Assembly: GCA_014904985.1 (NCBI GenBank)
Contig: MU129002.1
Coordinates: 102,713 to 166,712 of the forward strand
Origin: Hydnum rufescens UP504
Taxonomy: Eukaryota > Basidiomycota > Agaricomycetes > Cantharellales > Hydnaceae
DNA: 64,000 nt
Direction: 5' to 3'
The first letter of the stretch is position 1; each line of letters starts with the position of its first letter. The position numbers were made by a program, and so were the translations under genes. Below are positions 1-11,183 of this stretch, in pieces. The notes under the pieces are model-generated. The model made no database searches. It saw only the letters and a program-made list of their open reading frames with translations, and had not been told where the DNA came from.

Positions 1-1144
1 CATGGATGCATTACATAATCAAATAGGGGCAAATGCGGCACTCTCAAGGAGTATTTTTCGAATTTCTCCGTCAGTTTTGATCGGATCGGCTCGGGAAAGT
101 AGTGCCAGAAAGATACGATTCATACCTATCCGACGATACCAAGTACGAGTCAATCCGATGAAAACTGCATGTTCTAGAACGATTTTACTATGGAATCCAT
201 GCTCTCAAGGAGTACTTTCCACTTTTCGAAGTCAATTCGTATCCGATCGACTCGTAAATATAGCACCCTGAAAGCTGTGAACAATACCTATCAAATGATA
301 TTGATTACGTGTTCATCGGATCAGAACTGAGGCTTCTGGAACGATTTCACCTGCTCATTCATAATAAGAAGGTGTATTTTTCGAATTTCTCCGTCAGTTT
401 TGATCGGATTTGCATGAAACGACCGCGCCTAGAAAGGTATTGAAAATGCCCATCCAGCGGTATGAAGGGCGTCACGAACGAAGAAGAACTCGGTGTTCTA
501 CATACGAATTTCCCCCTTGTCTCAGGAGAACATCATTCCCCCTTCCAATTTTCAAATATTGAATATTGTCCGGCAGCCTTATATCCGAAGGATAGGACGT
601 TCAGGACGACTCATTCCACCATTCCTCAAGGGAATCTGTCCAAAAGGGAAGGAGAAATAGTCATTTTATGCTCTATCCTATCCCCAGACTTGTAAATTGA
701 ATATCTCTGTCAGTTTTGAAGCTTTTGACTTGGTTCCTTTTTCTACATATTTCCCCTATCCCCCTGCTTCCATCGGATATTTGATCTCATAGCCAGGTTG
801 TATATTAAGCGAATTGTGTTGAAAATTCCATTGTCTTCCCCCTCCCCAGTCTGAAGCACTGAAGTATTGCTGCTGGATTCCCGGGCGAATTCCATCTGAG
901 GACATTTCTACTACTACACTTTGTCTAAGGCCACAAGACTAGGACCTTGGAGTGTGGGATTTGTGGCATAATTTCCCCTTTATTCATCTGCTTCGGCAAC
1001 TACTGCTGACAGCGGATTATCTTCTATCCTAAAGACCCTCCTACACTCAGACCTGAACATTCGGATTATTTTGGTGGCCCCCGTTCTTCGTTCTCGATTC
1101 CATATCGCGGACTGTGGCAGAGATTCCCTCATTTCTCTTGCTTA
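1..1144 (+). repeat. Element A, LTR-like repeat, left-truncated copy
   Basis: Non-coding repeat that aligns by eye along its length with 48715-49705 and, inverted, with 4640-5200. Shared blocks include CTCAAGGAGTATTTTTCG, TCCGTCAGTTTTGATCGGAT near 68 and 392, a CTTCCCCCTCCCCAGT block near 833, and a GCGGACTGTGG block near 1108. It keeps many CpGs, unlike most of the window, so it looks relatively young or unmutated. The left edge lies at or beyond the window end. No ORF here looks real. It joins B-type sequence at about 1145. LTR identity is inferred from repetition and length, since no matching pair with an internal region is seen. Confidence 0.6.
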
Positions 1145-2173
1145 CAACGGATGGAAACTGTTGTTTCTGCATCAAATCCCATCCCATGCACTTGTCCCCA
1201 TTATCAACCAGCAACAAAAACATCTTAACCACTGGACTACAAACAAATTAATCTCCAAGAACTCAGAAATATCCTTTGATTTCATCTCCCATTGCCACAA
1301 ATAACTTCTAGAACCTCACAGATAAGAAAGATAACACTCCCTTGACTACCCTTTTGTTCTGTTTATGAATGACTCACCCTCCTTGCAACCACTTTATGAA
1401 AGATAACACCTTCTTAGCAACCCTTTTGTTCTGTTTATGAATGACTCACCTATCTTGCAACCACTTTATGAATGACTCACCCTCCTTGACAACCCTATTG
1501 TTCTCACATATGACTCACCTAGGAGTGAGTCATATTCTTTAAACACAGCCACCTTCAGAAAGGTATAAAAGCTGGTAGATTTTCCTGTATCCCCCCATCA
1601 TCTTCTCACTACTGGAATATACTACTGTCTACAAATCTGCTTGCATCTTAAGAGAGTACTGATCTAAAGCCATCTGGAGCTAAGTCATATACAAGGTTGT
1701 TAAGACTAAGTCACTGGAAGCCCTCTATGCGAAATACTGAGCCAAGGATAGTTGCAGGACCTAAGGTTAGAGTTGCTGGACATCCAAGGAAAGGTGAGTA
1801 AAAACAAAGTTAAGTCAGAAGAAGAAAGAAACACATTGACATACTAAATCAAGCTTAAACTAGTCTAGAGTCCTCTTTAGAATCCGCATTTTGACCAGGA
1901 GGACACAAATAGGTACCCACAAATAGCAGTAAACAGTTCAATACAACATGTATAAGCCTTTCACAAGCATCCCATGATATATCATTGACTATAGCTAGTC
2001 CATACCACAATCTTATCCTCCACTGAATACCATACCTAACTTGTTAGAGAGTGATCAACCATCAGAGCAAACCAGCCCATTGAATAAAAACAGAAATACA
2101 GTCTCCCATCTACACACTGGCTGAACCAGAGTTTGATTTGACAGTCATCAGAGCTCCCAATGCTTCTTCTATA
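1145..2173 (+). mobile_element. Element B LTR-like repeat, copy 1 (3-prime part only)
   Basis: Near-identical to the 3-prime two thirds of the copy at 7687-9350. It holds a promoter block with TGACTCA at 1370, 1442, 1473 and 1511, TGAGTCA at 1526, and a TATA box (TATAAAA) at 1564-1570. It ends in TTCTTCTATA at 2173, the same end as the other copies. The 5-prime third found in copies 2 and 3 is replaced by element A. KDZ sequence follows directly, so B either landed beside or truncated that gene. Confidence 0.7.
1370..1570 (+). promoter_or_regulatory. Element B promoter with bZIP-type sites and TATA box
   Basis: Five TGACTCA or TGAGTCA heptamers, the core bound by Gcn4/AP-1 class bZIP factors, lie within about 165 bp and are followed about 30 bp downstream by TATAAAA. 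The last two form the palindrome TGACTCACCTAGGAGTGAGTCA in two halves (1511-1517 and 1526-1532). Binding by a Gcn4/Cpc1-type regulator is inferred from the motif only. Confidence 0.55.
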
Positions 2174-2179
2174 CTGCTA

Positions 2180-4491
2180 CGATCCACCAGCCTAGAATGT
2201 GCACCATGTTTGTCACTCTGAACCACTTTCATCTCCAAACCATTCATTCTAAACTCACCACCACCCACTTTATTGCCACACTCGAATGCAAAACAGACAA
2301 CACAGGCTTAGTAACTGTGAAGGTGCATTCTCGCTGAACTTCTAACTTAATGGTGAGCCAACTCATCTTTACCATTCTTATAAAGGACCAATATGTCAGT
2401 TTCTTGTGGATGTTGCATGAATGGCATCACTTGATGATGCTGAAGAGAGCTGGGCATGGCCATGAGGACTCTGGGGTCAAAGGCACACAGCCTGGCACTC
2501 TTGCCATCCTCTGCTTGGCCTGCCCACACCCAGGCATTAATTTGCCAAATGATTGGAAATCTGCTCCAATGTCACAACAGTACAGTGTATATCAAGTTGT
2601 AACAATTTGTACTAAGGTGTTTGCATTGCCTATATAGATTTCTTTACAGACTCCACATAGCTGCTGATGCAAATTTTCACATGAAGAATCATTTCAAATC
2701 AGGATCATGCCCTGATGTCGGTCTTGGTACTGGTTTATTGTATTTCATTGAAGATGCCCCATACAAAAGCTTTCTCCTCAATTATGTCTCATAAATGGAT
2801 GTATGTGACATCTCTATGTCACAGGCCTGTGAGCTTAGTTATCTTTATCAGATCTCAACATGCAGTGGTCTTGCCGCATTGGACCTCACAAACACATGGA
2901 AGTTGGTGGGCCTTCGTGTAACCGGTGTTGGGGTGGCTGTCTGTGCCCACCAAGGGTGTATTCATCCACTAGGACTCAGTGATCTTCAGAAAGGTGAGTG
3001 GTGTGTTGGCCATTGACCCTATATATGGTTGATCTTTATTAATGTTCACATTGATCATCTAGATATTGCAACATGGACTATATAATTTTTTCCAGCCTTC
3101 AGTCGTGTAAACTTCACGAGATTCTTCTATCCTATGACATTTTCTGCCAATGGGCCAAGAAACAAGAAGCTTGCCATGATTTACTCCCTGTGGCTCTCTG
3201 GCTTGACCCCCAAATCACCCTCTTGGGGGTAGTGCCCAAATTCCATCTCCCTGCCCACAAAGATATCTGTCATATGAAGTACTTGCTTAATTCATGCCCT
3301 GGCTGTGGGTGGACTGATGGTGAAGGCATAGAACATGACTGGTCAAATATAAATCCTGCAGCCATGAGTACAAAGGAGATGGGTGAGGGATCATGACATG
3401 ATACAATTGATGATCTCTTCAGAGATTGGAATTACCACAAGAATGTTGGATTAGGTGAGTGGTTGATGGAATGCTACAATTGGACCAATCAATTAGCTGT
3501 TCTTTCTAGGTGTGTCCCTCAAATCTAAGCTAGCTGAAGCTACTGCGGCAATGCATCTTCACACTGAGCAATTTAATGAATTCAATGCTGGATTTGTGGT
3601 CGATACTGTCAAGAACTGGGAGTCTAGAGTGTTACTTTGGGAGTCTGATGATAGTAATCCTGATCCATATGTTGTAGTGTCATCATGTCTGTAGGTTGTT
3701 ACATTTTCCCATTGATCACAAGCTCATTCCAATGTATAGTGAAAACACAAGTGGACATCTGCCTTGAGCTCATGCAGGCTGAGAGGGAGGCCCTTGATGA
3801 AGGAGACCCCATGCTGCACACAGTGAGCATGAGTGCTTTTATAACAATGTGACTAGAGCTCAAAGAACTCCAGTGTGTAGCCACACTCTTTTCTCGTTTA
3901 CTCTGCTCACAACCACCGTACAGGCACCATCTTTCCCAAGATGTCCAAGCCCAGAAGAACACCAGTACAATGATTCAACTAGCCAAGATCCAGGAGTGTT
4001 GGCTCCATATGGAGAAGTGAGTCGCGACATTCCATGCAATCCAGGCTGCATATATGCCAGAGGCCACTTGTCACATAGCCAGGATGCCCACTGATAACGA
4101 ATCTGAGAGTCAACCTGAGACTTGCCCATTATTCCTCCCTTCACAGTTATCCCCCACAATCTGTGCATCGAGCCCTCTCATTCTAAAGATGGAGAAAGAG
4201 CTATGATATGCTCAGGCAACCAATGGCATTGTAGAGCTACATCAATCACTGACTGTCTGTGCACACCTGACAAAATACAAAGCTGACCAAGTCTGTGGCC
4301 AGCATGCAAATACACATGCACACACACTCCTCAACAAGGCAGAAGCAAGAATGGACAGAATTGCTGAGAAGTATTGTGTTGCTTGAGTGTCTTACCAAAT
4401 TCTCGCAGGGGTGGGTGAATGGGAAACAGTCCTAAAGTGTCAGGGTGACACTGCCATTGAAGCCACAAACAGAAAGAGGAAAGAGATTAAT
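2180..4491 (+). pseudogene. KDZ-family transposase, CxC2 type, 5-prime part, decayed
   Basis: Conceptual translation across frames follows the KDZ transposase order. A Cys-rich CxC2-like start (about 2185-2340) is followed by LKRAGHGHEDSGVKGTQPGT and CPHPG (2440-2540), then a DLQKGE block just before 2994 and NMDYIIFSSL at about 3071. The core is YDIFCQW (about 3130), KFHLPAHKDICHMK (about 3240) and the acidic TDGEGIEHDW (about 3315). The D of YDI and the E of DGE, the expected catalytic acids, are kept. Short introns fit at about 2994-3062 and 3453-3510 (GTGAGT...TAG). An in-frame TGA at 3394-3396 stands where the family has Arg, consistent with CGA-to-TGA. The gene is interrupted near 4492 by an inverted element A piece and resumes near 5395. 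Frames change several times, so it should be inactive. Confidence 0.8.
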
Positions 4492-5330
4492 TAACCACAT
4501 GCTATTGCAGTGGGAATCCTGAGTATACACCACACAACAAGGGACACACAAGTCTCACACCTATCGCAGTGGGAATCCTGAGAGATCAAAACTGGTGATC
4601 CCCCAACTGCGAAGGGCTATAAATACTATTTCCTGCACACAGCCTCCAGCCTTCCAGAGCCTTCTGCCAGCTTACAAGGCATTCCTCCCTTGAAACTGGA
4701 TAGATTCCCTTAAGGAAAGGTGGAATAGGTTGCCCTGAGTGTCCTTTGCATCGGAATTAAGAGGGCCAGAACCAATTTGTCATTTGTGTTGGTGGAGCAA
4801 GGGGGGAGTCATGAGGAAGGGGTTGTCTTGTGAAAAATGGAGTTCGCGTCTGTTCGTTTTGCCCTTGGTACTGTTCGATGCACATTTTTAACAGCTTTCA
4901 GGGCGTGGTACTCACAAACAAATCCGATAAGAATTGGCTTCGAAAATCAAGAAATACTCCTTGAGAGTATGAATCATGGAAAGATATTGTTACAGGGACT
5001 GCATTTTTGATCCATTCGTTTCATTTTTGGTACCGTTCGATAGGTACGATTCGTATCTTTTTGGGAGCAGTCATTTCGGGTCGATCCGATCAAAACTGAT
5101 GGAGAAATTCAAAAAATACTCCTTTAGAGTGGCATAATCCCTTTTTGAATCATGTGATGGGTCTGTGGGTCCAGAACAAAGGCCAGGCACGGTCCATGTC
5201 ATTACATAATCACAATTCTTCGCCCTTAAGGCAAAGGAATGATGTGGAATGGTGGGTTTCGGACGTGTAGAATTTGGATTGCTTCTCCAATGAATGAAGG
5301 GTGTGAAAATTAAGAAATGGATGGACAATC
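4492..5330 (-). mobile_element. Inverted element A fragment inserted in KDZ gene
   Basis: On the minus strand this stretch carries the element A blocks TTTCTCCATCAGTTTTGATC, ACTCTCAAGGAGTATTTC and a GAAAGCTGTTAAAAAT motif in the same order as 1-400. It includes CpG-rich text around 4850-5100 set inside CpG-poor KDZ sequence, so it probably arrived later. The 4492-4640 part, with a repeated GCAGTGGGAATCCTGAG (4510 and 4566) and a TATAAATA box at about 4618, is not seen in the other A copies and may be a separate insertion. Exact ends and a target duplication were not resolved. Confidence 0.55.
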
Positions 5331-5394
5331 AATTCATTTGTTTGGTGGGAAAATTGGCCTTGGATGGTGTTTCTATGGTGTAGGGATTTATCCC

Positions 5395-5862
5395 TCCAAC
5401 ATCCCGCAGGAATGCATGGTCTTGGTGAGGGTCATAGAATCCTGTCATGGGTGCAGCAGATTCGGATTCCATGGATCTGCATGAAGGTATCATCAGATCT
5501 ATTTGTTTACCCCAGAAGCACACTAATGCTTCATAGCTTTACAAGTAGAATGGGCTAGATTGCATGCACAGATGCAGCAATGGACAGAAGAGGTCCAGCT
5601 CTTGAAAGAGGAAATGCAGCATGTTCTTGCATTTTGTGAGTACCAGGTGGATTGGTGGGACAAGCAGACATCATTATGGAGTAGTCTCATATTCAATAAC
5701 CTTCGGGATGGTGTATGTGCATATGCCAAGAAGCAGGCATCCATCCACCACAACCAGGCAAACAAATTTGCTAAATTATGGGCAAGTCCGGCGACTGTGA
5801 CTGCGAATGAAACAGATCAGTTGGATGTTGAAGGACTTGCTGATGGAAGTGATGACAACTAG
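5395..5862 (+). pseudogene. KDZ transposase, C-terminal part
   Basis: The motif GEGHRILSWV (about 5424) is the usual KDZ segment before the last intron. After a probable intron, VEWARLHAQMQQWTEEVQLL starts at 5547 and runs open to 5862 with EEMQHVLAFCEY, VDWWDKQ and AYAKKQASI blocks, matching the KDZ C-terminal helix-rich end. It ends at a TAG at 5860-5862. Together with 2180-4491 it forms one gene of roughly family length, split by the A insertion. Product function: DDE-type cut-and-paste transposase, now dead. Confidence 0.75.
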
Positions 5863-7101
5863 ATCTCTTGTACTTGATAACCTTGAATCTACTTCCATGT
5901 TAAGAACTACTTCAGAACTGTACTACTGAAGCATGAAAAAGAAAATAGAGAAACTGTTATTCCGCCAGGGGGTGATTGTCACAGTTGAAACCGCCAGAGG
6001 TATATAGGGAGGTCCAGACCTGATAAAACAAGCAATATGCCATAGCCTAGACTGCTGATGCACTCTGGAGCTAGTCATGCTTCAAGGACACCTGGGTTCA
6101 AATCCTGCAGTTGTTGCATTCTGATCAATTTTTGACATTGAATCACAATCCCACTCAGGATTACCACTGTTACCGCCACACCAAGTTACTGTCTGGATAC
6201 ATGAATTAAGCATGGTAAAGTACCATGCTTCATATATCCACAGTACAGCGTGTTGTGCGACAACCAAGCTGTTAAACTTGAGTCTCCTGTAAATTCCACC
6301 TGAGTGGGGTGCCCTATCGAAACTGAATGGAAGAGGGACCTAACAAGTTTTAATCAGGAATCCAACCTTGAATTTGGGGCTAAGGACGATAAATGTGACG
6401 CAAAGCCTGCAGATTCACATCTTCAAGTATTGTTCCAGCCATTAAGCAGTGTTGAAAATCCTGCATATGAGGGATGGATTGTAATTACAAGCACTACTGT
6501 CATCAGAAAACATGAACTCTCATTGCAAGACTATCCTCCATAAGGAAACCCGAGCAATGATGTGATGCCACCATTCTCACAGACAAAAATGCTCCATGAG
6601 TGTAGTCCCTGGTTCACGGACTGCCTGAATGCTCAAAGTACAAGAATTGAGGGTTCCCTTTGCACATCTAAGATAAGACCCAAATGGAAATACAGGCCCA
6701 GAAGGGGTGTTGAGAACAGCGAGACTAAGGATGAATCACAAGATCCACAGCTGTGTACCTGCCAGTATACAGGGACCTGTAATCTGGGTGTAGGTGTGGG
6801 CCCCAATATGAAGTTTCGTCTGTGAGCCCCCTCCTGGTCCCTAGTATCATTCACTTGCCAAAATCAAGGGGTCCAGACCCTAGCGCAGACATCCTAAAAC
6901 AGCAAGGCTAGCGACAGTGGGACAAGACTCACAGCAATCGAAATGAAAGAGCCTCATGAAGGTCTTCTAATCAATGTATTATCTAATCAGTTCATTGTGG
7001 CACAGCTTAAGGTGACAGTAGGATTTAGACAAAACCCCCTGGGAAGCTACCTTAAATTCATTGGGACATGTCTTGGTTCAGTTACTCTCCATTGACAATT
7101 C
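5863..7101. other. No recognisable gene; tRNA-like B box inside
   Basis: No ORF I believe. At 6095-6105 there is GGTTCAAATCC, a perfect RNA polymerase III B box, with a weak A-box-like TAGCCTAGACTG upstream at about 6043. The flanking T-stem pairs poorly, so this is not a working tRNA, but a tRNA-derived SINE fragment is possible. The ORFs at 6304-6543 and 6562-6825 resemble no family I know. Confidence 0.4.
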
Positions 7102-7533
7102 TTGGATGCCTACTGCATCACCAGGTCCTACAAGATGACCCTGGAAAAAAGGATTACACTTCCCAACCCTAAGAGCCATTTCGATGGAATGGTTACTATT
7201 GAGCTCAAATCTGGGGGTGTCAACATACCTGCCACTGAGGAAAATAACAAAGAAAATGTCAAGACTGTCATTGAGTACTGTGCTGAGTGCCGAGCGCATG
7301 AGGAATTTGACGCCTCCCTGCCTGGATCTGATGAACTTACCCCACAAGAGCTTATCAATGTCCTCAACAAGCATGAGCTTGAGCTCCCCATTGGTGGCAC
7401 ATCTGATATTGATGCCAATGACTGGACAAAGCTCACAGCTTACCGGGAATATAGAACAAACGATGAGGTCATCCACTGGTCCGGACAGGTGACTCAAAGC
7501 TGGTCCATTGAGCATAAATCTCAACCACCATGA
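7102..7533 (+). CDS. Hypothetical protein fragment next to element B
   Basis: Open frame of 143 codons opened by TTG; the first ATG in frame is at 7135. The protein is acidic and polar (EENNKENVKTVIEYCAECRA near its middle) with no signal peptide, membrane segment or motif I recognise. It ends about 150 bp before the 5-prime end of the B copy at 7687, the position a 3-prime internal gene of an LTR element would have. Overlapping ORFs on both strands here are shadows. It may be a decayed element gene; function unknown. Confidence 0.3.
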   Translation: MDAYCITRSYKMTLEKRITLPNPKSHFDGMVTIELKSGGVNIPATEENNKENVKTVIEYCAECRAHEEFDASLPGSDELTPQELINVLNKHELELPIGGTSDIDANDWTKLTAYREYRTNDEVIHWSGQVTQSWSIEHKSQPP

Positions 7534-7686
7534 CTTGCCATGGGGACATCACAAATACTCGTTGCCAATACATCTTCTAAGGAGTCACGAAATGGGACGT
7601 GGAGCAACGCTCAACAGTTATCCCGACCATTTGTTATTGGGAAGTTTGAGCCACACACAAGACCGAGAAGGAGTCCTCATCCACAG

Positions 7687-9350
7687 TGTGGAAGATAAAA
7701 ACATCCAGTATCAGAAAATGCGAATATCCATTGATCCCAGCCATTGGAATGATCATGTGACCTATTACAAAATTAATTACGGCTATACATGAAAGCAGAG
7801 TTTGTTCAATTACTCCATCAGTTTTGATTGGAGAGGTACGCCCATATAACTCTCAGGAGGCCACGATTCACACCTTTCGAATGGTACCAAACACAAGTCG
7901 AACGGACCAAAAATGCACTCTCCAGGCCAATTTTACTGTCAAAACCCGGAATTTCCAGTAAACAACGAATTCCTCTGTCAGTTCACATCCAATCCTCTCA
8001 GAACAACCGCGCCTGGAAGGATATAGAAAATCCGCATCCAACAGTATTGAGCACATGAAGAACAGATCAAAACTGAACTCTGCAGAATGATATTACTACC
8101 AGAATCAACACCCATCAGTAAAAAACGAATTTCTCTGTCAGTTTGCACCGGATCTGCTCGGAACCACTGCACCCAGAAAGCTGTTAAAAATCGGCATTGA
8201 ATGATATTAAGAACATCTATTACAGATGCAAACTGGTGTTTCTGCATCGAATCCCATCCCATGCACTTGTCCCCATTATCAACCAGCAACAAAAACATCT
8301 TAACCACTGGACTACAAACAAATTAATCTCCAAGAACTTGGAAATATCCTTTGATTTCATCTCCCATTGCCACATATAACTTCTAGAACCTCACAGATAA
8401 GAAAGATAACACCTCCTTAGCAACCCTTTTGTTCTGTTTATGAATGACTCACCTTCCTTGCAACCACTTTATGAAAGATAACACCTTCTTAGCAACCCTT
8501 TTGTTCTGTTTATGAATGACTCACCTTCCTTGCAACCACTTTATGAAAGATAACACCTTCTTAGCAACCCTTTTGTTCTGTTTATGAATGACTCACCTTC
8601 CTTGCAACCACTTTATGAATGACTCACCTATCATGCAACCACCTTATGAATGACTCACCCTCCTTGACAACCCTATTGTTCTCACATATGACTCACCTAG
8701 GAGTGAGTCATATTCTTTAAACACAGCCACCTTCAGAAAGGTATAAAAGCTGGTAGATTTTCCTGTATCCCCCCATCTTCTCACTACTGGAATATACTAC
8801 TGTCTACAAAATCTGCTTGCATCTGAAGAGAGTACTGATCTGAAAGCCATCTGGAGCTAAGTCATATACAAGGTTGTTAAGACTAAGTCACTGGAAGCCC
8901 TCTATGCAAAATACTAAGCCAAGGATAGTTGCAGGACCTAAGGGTAGAGTTGCTGGACATCCAAGGGAAGGTGAGTAATAACAAAGTCAAGTCAGAAGAA
9001 GAAAGAAATACATTAACACACTGAATCAAGCTTAAACTAGTCCAGAACCCTCTTTAGAATCTGCATTTTGACCAGGAGGACACAAATAGGTACACACAAA
9101 TAGCAGTAAACAGTTCAATACAACATGTATAAGCCTTTTCACAAGCATCCCATGATATATCATTGACTATAGCTAGTCCATACCATCACCTTACCATCAC
9201 TGAATTCCATACACAATTTGTTAGAGAGTGATCAACCATCAGAGCAAACCAGCCCATTGAATAAAAACAGAAATACAGTCTCCCATCTACACACTGGCTG
9301 AACCAGAGTTTGATTTGACAGTCATCAGAGCTCCCAATCTTTCTTCTATA
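7687..9350 (+). mobile_element. Element B LTR-like repeat, copy 2 (full length)
   Basis: About 1.66 kb, starting TGTGGAAGA and ending TTCTTCTATA, which are roughly inverted if two C-to-T changes are allowed at the end (TCTTCCACA). The 5-prime part contains two or three diverged tandem modules of about 170 bp built on CTCTGTCAGTT...CCGCATCC (about 7975-8200). The middle has three 72-bp tandem repeats with TGACTCA sites (about 8403-8620) and a TATA box. The first 500 bp keeps CpGs. No coding capacity. Other copies: 1145-2173, 11184-12625 (minus), 13320-14917, and fragments at 27420-27755 and 41537-41744. Confidence 0.7.
8445..8748 (+). promoter_or_regulatory. Element B copy 2 promoter: seven bZIP-type sites plus TATA
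   Basis: TGACTCA at 8445, 8517, 8589, 8620, 8651 and 8689 and TGAGTCA at 8704, followed by TATAAAA at 8742-8748. The first three sites are exactly 72 bp apart because they sit in a 72-bp tandem repeat. This is the richest version; copy 1 has five sites. Motif-to-factor assignment (Gcn4/AP-1 type) is from general knowledge. Confidence 0.55.
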
Positions 9351-11183
9351 ATGGACAGAATGGAATGGTATTGGATATCTATGACTGCAAGTCAGTCTGA
9401 CCCCATGGGACATGCTTTGAATATTAGAGGCTATCGCAAGGGAATCACTGCCATTATGTCATACTGAAAATACTAGGACTGAGTTTACTGTGAGCCTGAG
9501 GCCAGACCCAATAATGGGAGAGCGTTCGAGCTCCCCCATGGTTGGGATCTGGAAAGGTTGCAAGGACAGCCACCAAGACATGACCAAGCTGACTGAAGCT
9601 CCTATGACTCACAGAGTGGACATTAATGGTATTTTGGGGGACAGTACTCTAGAGCCTAAACCCAGCAGGTTGTCCAACCCATTCAGGACCGTGAAACCTG
9701 AGTTGATAAAGAGATCCTCACAATCTGGACATTCTGTCATGGCAGTGAGCTCTGCCTTAGTTAGGAAGGACAAGCATATATCACGAAATGGTCCCATGTC
9801 CAGCTTGAAGTCAAGATTCAGAGGATATGATTTGATATATGTTGACTGAGTTGATGGTTTGGCAGTGGACTGCTTCCTGCTTGAGAGACTGGTGACCCCA
9901 CTGGGCACTTCACCCATGACTTCAGCATTTGGGAATTTGGAATGAGGGCACCTGGGATGAGTATTCACTGCCATGGATATGGAGGGATTGACAGAGAGCT
10001 GTGAGGATGATGGCAATGAAGTAGAACTTTGTTTGTGAATCAATCACTTCATGGTCATGTTCATTGTGCTGCAAGCAGACAAGGGATTTGGTGATTATAG
10101 GAGTACTGAGTTTAGTGACAAAGGAACATGCCTGGAAGGCATACAACACAGACTTGGCTGCTAGACATGTCCTTCACCACCATGCATTGAAAAGAGGGTA
10201 TGATAAACAGGTCTAGAAGGTGCACAACACAGAGTTGGCTGCTGAGCATGTCCTTTGCCACCATGGGACAAAAAGATATTTTAATGAACAGATCTCAGTA
10301 GGCACAGTGCTTGTTTCTTTGGGGCAAGAGATGAGTAGTTAAAATAACAGTCTGAAATGGTCACAAACCTAGATGTACATCTCTGCAGCAGGTGAATTTG
10401 TGGATTCTGAGAAAGAAGTCCATTGAGAAGGCACACAAACACAGGCAAAGCCACAATGCAAGTCTCTGCTGACATGGAGAGGCATTTGGAAATTCCAGCT
10501 GTCAAAAATTTGACACTCTGTACTGGAATTACCCATTCATAGGCCTCCAGTGAGTATACCTTTGCCTTCTAAGTACCTTGTTCACTGATATCCTCTATTC
10601 TTATTTAGACACCTTGTTTCATCTATCATAGCAGGGATGTGGTTGCCAGGTGTTAGCCTTGGCCAATCATGTCCTCCAATGTGACCAGGTACTTCTCATC
10701 AAGCCACCCATCCTCTCATTCTCATTTTTCTCCAGGAAGCAATATGTGTTCATCAACAGAATCCTTGGTACTTCTGAAAACTTTCATGCATGCTTGTGGA
10801 ACCAATCTCTCAGTCTTCTCTGGCTGTGTGGGTTAGCTCATCTCATTGCCTTCTGTTGTTGCCTCAAAATGTGCATTTATTGCATCTGGTGGCATCCCCA
10901 GGTAGGTTTATTTGTTCTCAGGCTTTATTCATGCTTGATTTGAGATCCCTCAAAAGGCACAGCTCTACCTACTGCAGACTCCCTGCAATGCATCCCCAAT
11001 GATTGGATGTTATAATATCAATGATATCATGATTGACAGTGTTGATCTAGAGAACTGTCCCTGCATCATTTGGATCCTCTGTTGTAGTTTTGAGACTGAC
11101 CAGCATGCCAAAACAGAAGGTAAGTGGTTCAGTCCACAGGTATGTCCACTAATCACTGACTCTTGCTAAGGATAGGTTTCTGC
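9351..11183. other. Internal-type sequence between two B copies, no clear gene
   Basis: Overlapping ORFs occur on both strands at 9490-10043; the longer minus one (144 codons, Ser/Pro-rich then a CPDCED segment) is the better candidate but resembles nothing I know. A tandem duplication of about 80 bp (about 10140-10187 and 10220-10267, sharing CAACACAGA.TTGGCTGCT) follows. The rest is low-complexity T-rich text. The flanking B copies are in opposite orientation, so this is not the body of one element bounded by them. Confidence 0.4.
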
